Source of the DNA: Flavonifractor avistercoris
GTDB lineage: Bacteria > Bacillota > Clostridia > Oscillospirales > Oscillospiraceae
Direction: 5' to 3'
Length of the DNA: 14,827 nucleotides
Assembly: GCA_019119085.1 (NCBI GenBank)
Contig: DWXT01000066.1
Span: 1 to 14,827 of the forward strand
The notes under the pieces are model-generated. The model was not told the origin of the DNA and did no database searches. It saw nothing but the letters and a program-made list of their open reading frames with translations. Position numbers and translations under genes: made by a program. The first letter of the stretch is position 1. Each line of letters starts with the position of its first letter. Shown here piece after piece: positions 12,488-14,827 of the stretch.

Positions 12488-13798
12488 CTACGCCTCGATG
12501 GGGGTGGTCAGGGCCCCGGACGGGTCGAAGGAGAGCTCCTCCGGCTCTGACCGGGCGATGAGGCCCGGCCATTTCCCGGCCAGCACGTCCTGATAGTAGG
12601 CCTCGCTGAGCATGATATGGCCGATGTGCAGGCTGTTGGGGATGCGGATCACCCGAACCCGGGCGGGATCGATGCCGTTGCAGGTGCGGATGCACATCTG
12701 GACGGCCTCCTTGTCGGTGGCCACCACACAGGGGATGCGGGCGGAGGTGAGGACGGTGGAGGTGATGCAGTTGGGATACATCATCTCCGGGTCGATCTTG
12801 TCAAAAAACCGCCTGGTGATCACGTTGGCCAGGCCCACCCCCAGGGCGTTGCCGTGGCTGGCGGCGCTGAGATCCAGGAAGCAGGTGCGCTGGACTTTCA
12901 CGCCGCCGTGGGCGTAGGGGGTGGAAAAGGTGCCGGTGATGTTGGGATCCACCCCGGTGCCGGAGTAGTTTTTTCCCGTCTCGTCCACCACCAGCACGTC
13001 GCCCTCGCCCACCAGCAGGGAGGGCATGCGGGCGAAGGCCTCCCGGAGCAGCTCGGGCTCCCGGGTCAGGATGTCGTCCCTGTCGATGGCCTCGATGCGC
13101 CAGGTCTGGTCGTAGGCGTTCTCGATGCAGGGGATGGCGAAGAGGATGGGGGCCTTTTCCAGCACCACTTTGGCCATGGAGGGGATGTTCTCGCCGATCT
13201 TGTCCATGCCGGCGGCGTGAACCCGCTCGGCCCCCCTCTGCTTGCCCAGGCCCACGGTCATCATCTTGCAGGGGCCGCTCTCGTAGGGGCCCCGGAAGGC
13301 GTTGTGGGGCTTGAGGCGGCAGGACAGGATGATGCCGTCGGCGCTGTAGGCGTTTTTGTCCAGGTACACCGGCATGCCGGTGCCGGAGACGCCCAGCTCC
13401 ACCACCTCCATGCTGCTGCGGATCTCGCAGCCCATGGTGTCGGGGGTGATGCCGTAGCCAGCCAGGATGTCCAGCTGGCCCTGGGCGGTGGCGCCGCCGT
13501 GGCTGCCCATGGCGGGCACGATGAAGGGGACGGCCCCCCGGGCCTTGACGAAGTCCACCACGGCCCGGGTGATGATGTCCACGTTGGCGATGCCCCGGCT
13601 GCCGGCGGTGACGGCCACGGTCATGCCGGGCCGGATTTTGGAGCGGAAGGGCTCTCTGGAGAGCTCACGCTCCACCACAGAGGGTATTTCCCCGGGTGCG
13701 ATATGCTCCCGGGGAAATACCTGTTCCGCCCGGAACATGCGGGGAATGGCCACATCGGCCAGCAGGCGCGAGACCACGCCCCCCTGTCTGATTTCCAT
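12488..13798 (-). CDS. Lactate racemase (LarA) N-terminal domain / DUF2088 protein, possible hydroxy-acid epimerase
   Basis: A 436-residue protein of the LarA-like (DUF2088) group. Visible conserved blocks are TVAVTAGSRGIANVD (60-74), PAMGSHGGATAQGQ (95-108), SCRLKPHNAFRG (159-170), and ESGPCKMMTVGLGKQRGAE (173-191). In true LarA, histidines and a lysine hold the nickel-pincer cofactor; here His100, His165 and Lys178 are candidates, but the DHTRP-type motif of LarA is replaced by AGSRG and the His-Lys spacing is 13 instead of about 10. Lactate racemase activity should therefore not be assumed. Other NPN-type enzymes racemise malate or epimerise sugar acids, which would suit this operon. The ATG at 13798 (AAAGG about 10 nt upstream) is preferred to a TTG at 13807. 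It follows garD by 21 nt. No larB/larC/larE cofactor genes are in the window. Confidence 0.88.
   Translation of the reverse strand: MEIRQGGVVSRLLADVAIPRMFRAEQVFPREHIAPGEIPSVVERELSREPFRSKIRPGMTVAVTAGSRGIANVDIITRAVVDFVKARGAVPFIVPAMGSHGGATAQGQLDILAGYGITPDTMGCEIRSSMEVVELGVSGTGMPVYLDKNAYSADGIILSCRLKPHNAFRGPYESGPCKMMTVGLGKQRGAERVHAAGMDKIGENIPSMAKVVLEKAPILFAIPCIENAYDQTWRIEAIDRDDILTREPELLREAFARMPSLLVGEGDVLVVDETGKNYSGTGVDPNITGTFSTPYAHGGVKVQRTCFLDLSAASHGNALGVGLANVITRRFFDKIDPEMMYPNCITSTVLTSARIPCVVATDKEAVQMCIRTCNGIDPARVRVIRIPNSLHIGHIMLSEAYYQDVLAGKWPGLIARSEPEELSFDPSGALTTPIEA
13683..13721. repeat. Perfect 14-bp inverted repeat inside the DUF2088 gene
   Basis: Arms 13683-13696 (GGTATTTCCCCGGG) and 13708-13721 (its exact reverse complement) enclose an 11-nt spacer that can add a few inner pairs. 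It covers codons 26-39 of the DUF2088 gene (VFPREHIAPGEIPS), about 80 nt after the start. A smaller GCTCTC/GAGAGC hairpin lies beside it at about 13652-13665. In the mRNA it would form a very stable stem-loop. Confidence 0.8.
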
Positions 13799-13819
13799 GC
13801 GAAACAAACCTTTCCGTAT

Positions 13820-14827
13820 TTAAGTGATGGGCGCGGGGTTGAAGATGCACAGGTCGTTGTGGAACCCGTACTGGTCGGAGTAGGGCTGCTTGATGCCGCT
13901 GGCCACGTCCAGGATCAGGTGGAACAGCTCGGTGCCCACGTCGGCGATGGTCTTCTCCCCGGTGGCGATGGGGCCGGCGTTCACGTCGATGAGGTCGAAC
14001 CAGTGCTCCTTCATCTCATTGCGGGAGCAGACCTTGATCACCGGCGCGGCGGCCAGGCCGTAGGGGGTGCCCCGGCCGGTCATGAAGACCTGCAGGCCGA
14101 TGCCGCTGGCCAGCTGGGAGGGGCCGCAGACGATGTCGCTGGCGGGGGTGGCGGCGTAGATCAGGCCGTGCTTGTGGGGCTTCTCCGCGGGGGAGAGCAC
14201 CTCCTCGATGGGGGCGGTGCCCGACTTGGCGATGGAGCCCATGGCCTTCTCCACGATGTTGGCCAGGCCGCCCTTCTTGTTGCCGGGGGTGGGGTTGGCG
14301 TCCCGATCCACCCCGCCGGCGTCCAGGTAGTTGTCGTACCACTTCATCTCGGCGGCCAGCTTGTCGCGGGCGGCCGCGTCGCGGCACCGGGCGGCCAGCA
14401 GGTGGACGCCGTCCCGCACCTCGGTGACCTCGCTGAACAGCACGGTGGCCCCGCCCTTCACCAGCATGTCGGCGGCGTAGCCGGCGCTGGGGTTGGCGGT
14501 GAGGCCGGAGAAGGCGTCGCTGCCGCCGCACTGCATGCCGATGAGCAGCTCGCTGAGGGGCAGCTCCTCCCGGCGGCGCCGGTTGAGCTTCTCCAGCTTC
14601 TTCTCCGCCATGGCCATCAGGGCGTCCATCATGGCGTCGTGGCCGGGGTAGTCCTGGAGGGTGAGGGTGTTCTCGGGGGTGATGTCCTCGGGGGGCAGCA
14701 CCATGTCGTAGGTGAGCTTTTCACAGCCCAGGCCCACCACCATCAGCTCCCCGCCGAAGTTGGGGTGGCGGATGAGGTTGGTCACCGCCCGGATGGGGAT
14801 GTGGGCCTCCCGGGCCTTGATGGCCAC
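13820..14827 (-). CDS. garD: Galactarate dehydratase (partial, N-terminus outside window)
   Basis: Dehydrates meso-galactarate to 5-keto-4-deoxyglucarate, the first step of the pathway, in the cytoplasm. The 335 residues here are the C-terminal catalytic part; E. coli GarD has about 523 residues, so roughly 190 N-terminal residues (including the SAF domain) lie beyond the window edge. Blocks that match GarD as I know it include GLGCEKL, GMQCGGSDAFSGLTANPS, TVLFSEVTEVRDGVHLL, WYDNYLDAGGVDRDANPTPG, NKKGGLANIVEKAMGSIAKS, GLIYAATPASDIVCG, TGRGTPYGLAAAPV, DVNAGPIATGE and the terminal FNPAPIT. Conserved Cys in QCGGSD is part of the metal site region of the UxaA/GarD family. These agree better with GarD than with altronate dehydratase UxaA. 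The gene heads the visible operon; its promoter is not in the window. Confidence 0.94.
   Translation of the reverse strand: MAIKAREAHIPIRAVTNLIRHPNFGGELMVVGLGCEKLTYDMVLPPEDITPENTLTLQDYPGHDAMMDALMAMAEKKLEKLNRRRREELPLSELLIGMQCGGSDAFSGLTANPSAGYAADMLVKGGATVLFSEVTEVRDGVHLLAARCRDAAARDKLAAEMKWYDNYLDAGGVDRDANPTPGNKKGGLANIVEKAMGSIAKSGTAPIEEVLSPAEKPHKHGLIYAATPASDIVCGPSQLASGIGLQVFMTGRGTPYGLAAAPVIKVCSRNEMKEHWFDLIDVNAGPIATGEKTIADVGTELFHLILDVASGIKQPYSDQYGFHNDLCIFNPAPIT

Noticed and set aside
12486..12695. N-terminal extension of the AEC carrier into the DUF2088 gene.
   Set aside because: The extra residues are an out-of-frame read of the DUF2088 gene; the AEC family starts at the hydrophobic segment after MDSFF.
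12488..13798. Naming the DUF2088 gene larA (lactate racemase).
   Set aside because: The substrate-binding motif and His-Lys spacing of LarA are not conserved, and no lar cofactor genes are nearby.
1..14827. CRISPR arrays, tRNA or rRNA genes, transposases and phage genes.
   Set aside because: No regularly spaced repeats, cloverleaf-type sequences, rRNA motifs or transposase-like proteins were seen on either strand.

Overview
The window is a GC-rich stretch in which all 13 recognisable genes lie on the minus strand. Base composition, gene families (AEC carrier, GlpA/GlpB/DUF1667 trio, MOFRL glycerate kinase, DUF362) and strong AGGAGG-type ribosome binding sites suggest an anaerobic, high-GC gut Firmicute of the Oscillospiraceae type (Flavonifractor/Pseudoflavonifractor-like). 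That placement is inference; there is no rRNA or other marker gene.

Read in the direction of transcription (high to low coordinates), the first block (14827 to 5197) looks like one sugar-acid catabolic operon. It begins with the C-terminal two thirds of a galactarate dehydratase (GarD) and a lactate-racemase-domain (DUF2088) protein. An AEC-family carboxylate carrier follows. After a 182-nt gap holding a structured, inverted-repeat-bounded element come a translationally coupled redox trio (GlpA-like FAD dehydrogenase with a BFD-type iron-sulfur domain, GlpB-like FAD/NAD oxidoreductase, DUF1667 protein), tartronate semialdehyde reductase (GarR), a DapA/DHDPS-family lyase and a MOFRL-type glycerate 2-kinase. 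The core pathway can be written as galactarate to 5-keto-4-deoxyglucarate (GarD), to pyruvate plus tartronate semialdehyde (inferred role of the DHDPS-family enzyme, as no GarL is present), to D-glycerate (GarR), to 2-phosphoglycerate (glycerate kinase). The racemase-like protein, carrier and redox trio are not needed for this textbook route and suggest that a second hydroxy acid is imported, epimerised or oxidised.

A hairpin terminator (5143-5174) separates this block from a two-gene unit: a LysR-type regulator whose stop codon overlaps the start of a DUF362 protein with a cysteine-rich tail. A second strong hairpin (3062-3091) ends that unit.

The last block (2972 to 1) is a sugar ABC importer with its own very good sigma-70-type promoter (TTGACT-17-TACAAT). 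Just downstream of the predicted start point is a perfect 14-bp LacI/CcpA-type palindrome, with a degenerate second copy beside it. The genes are a lipoprotein substrate-binding protein, then a hairpin that probably lowers downstream expression, then two MalF/MalG-type permeases. The second permease runs off the window. No ATPase is present.
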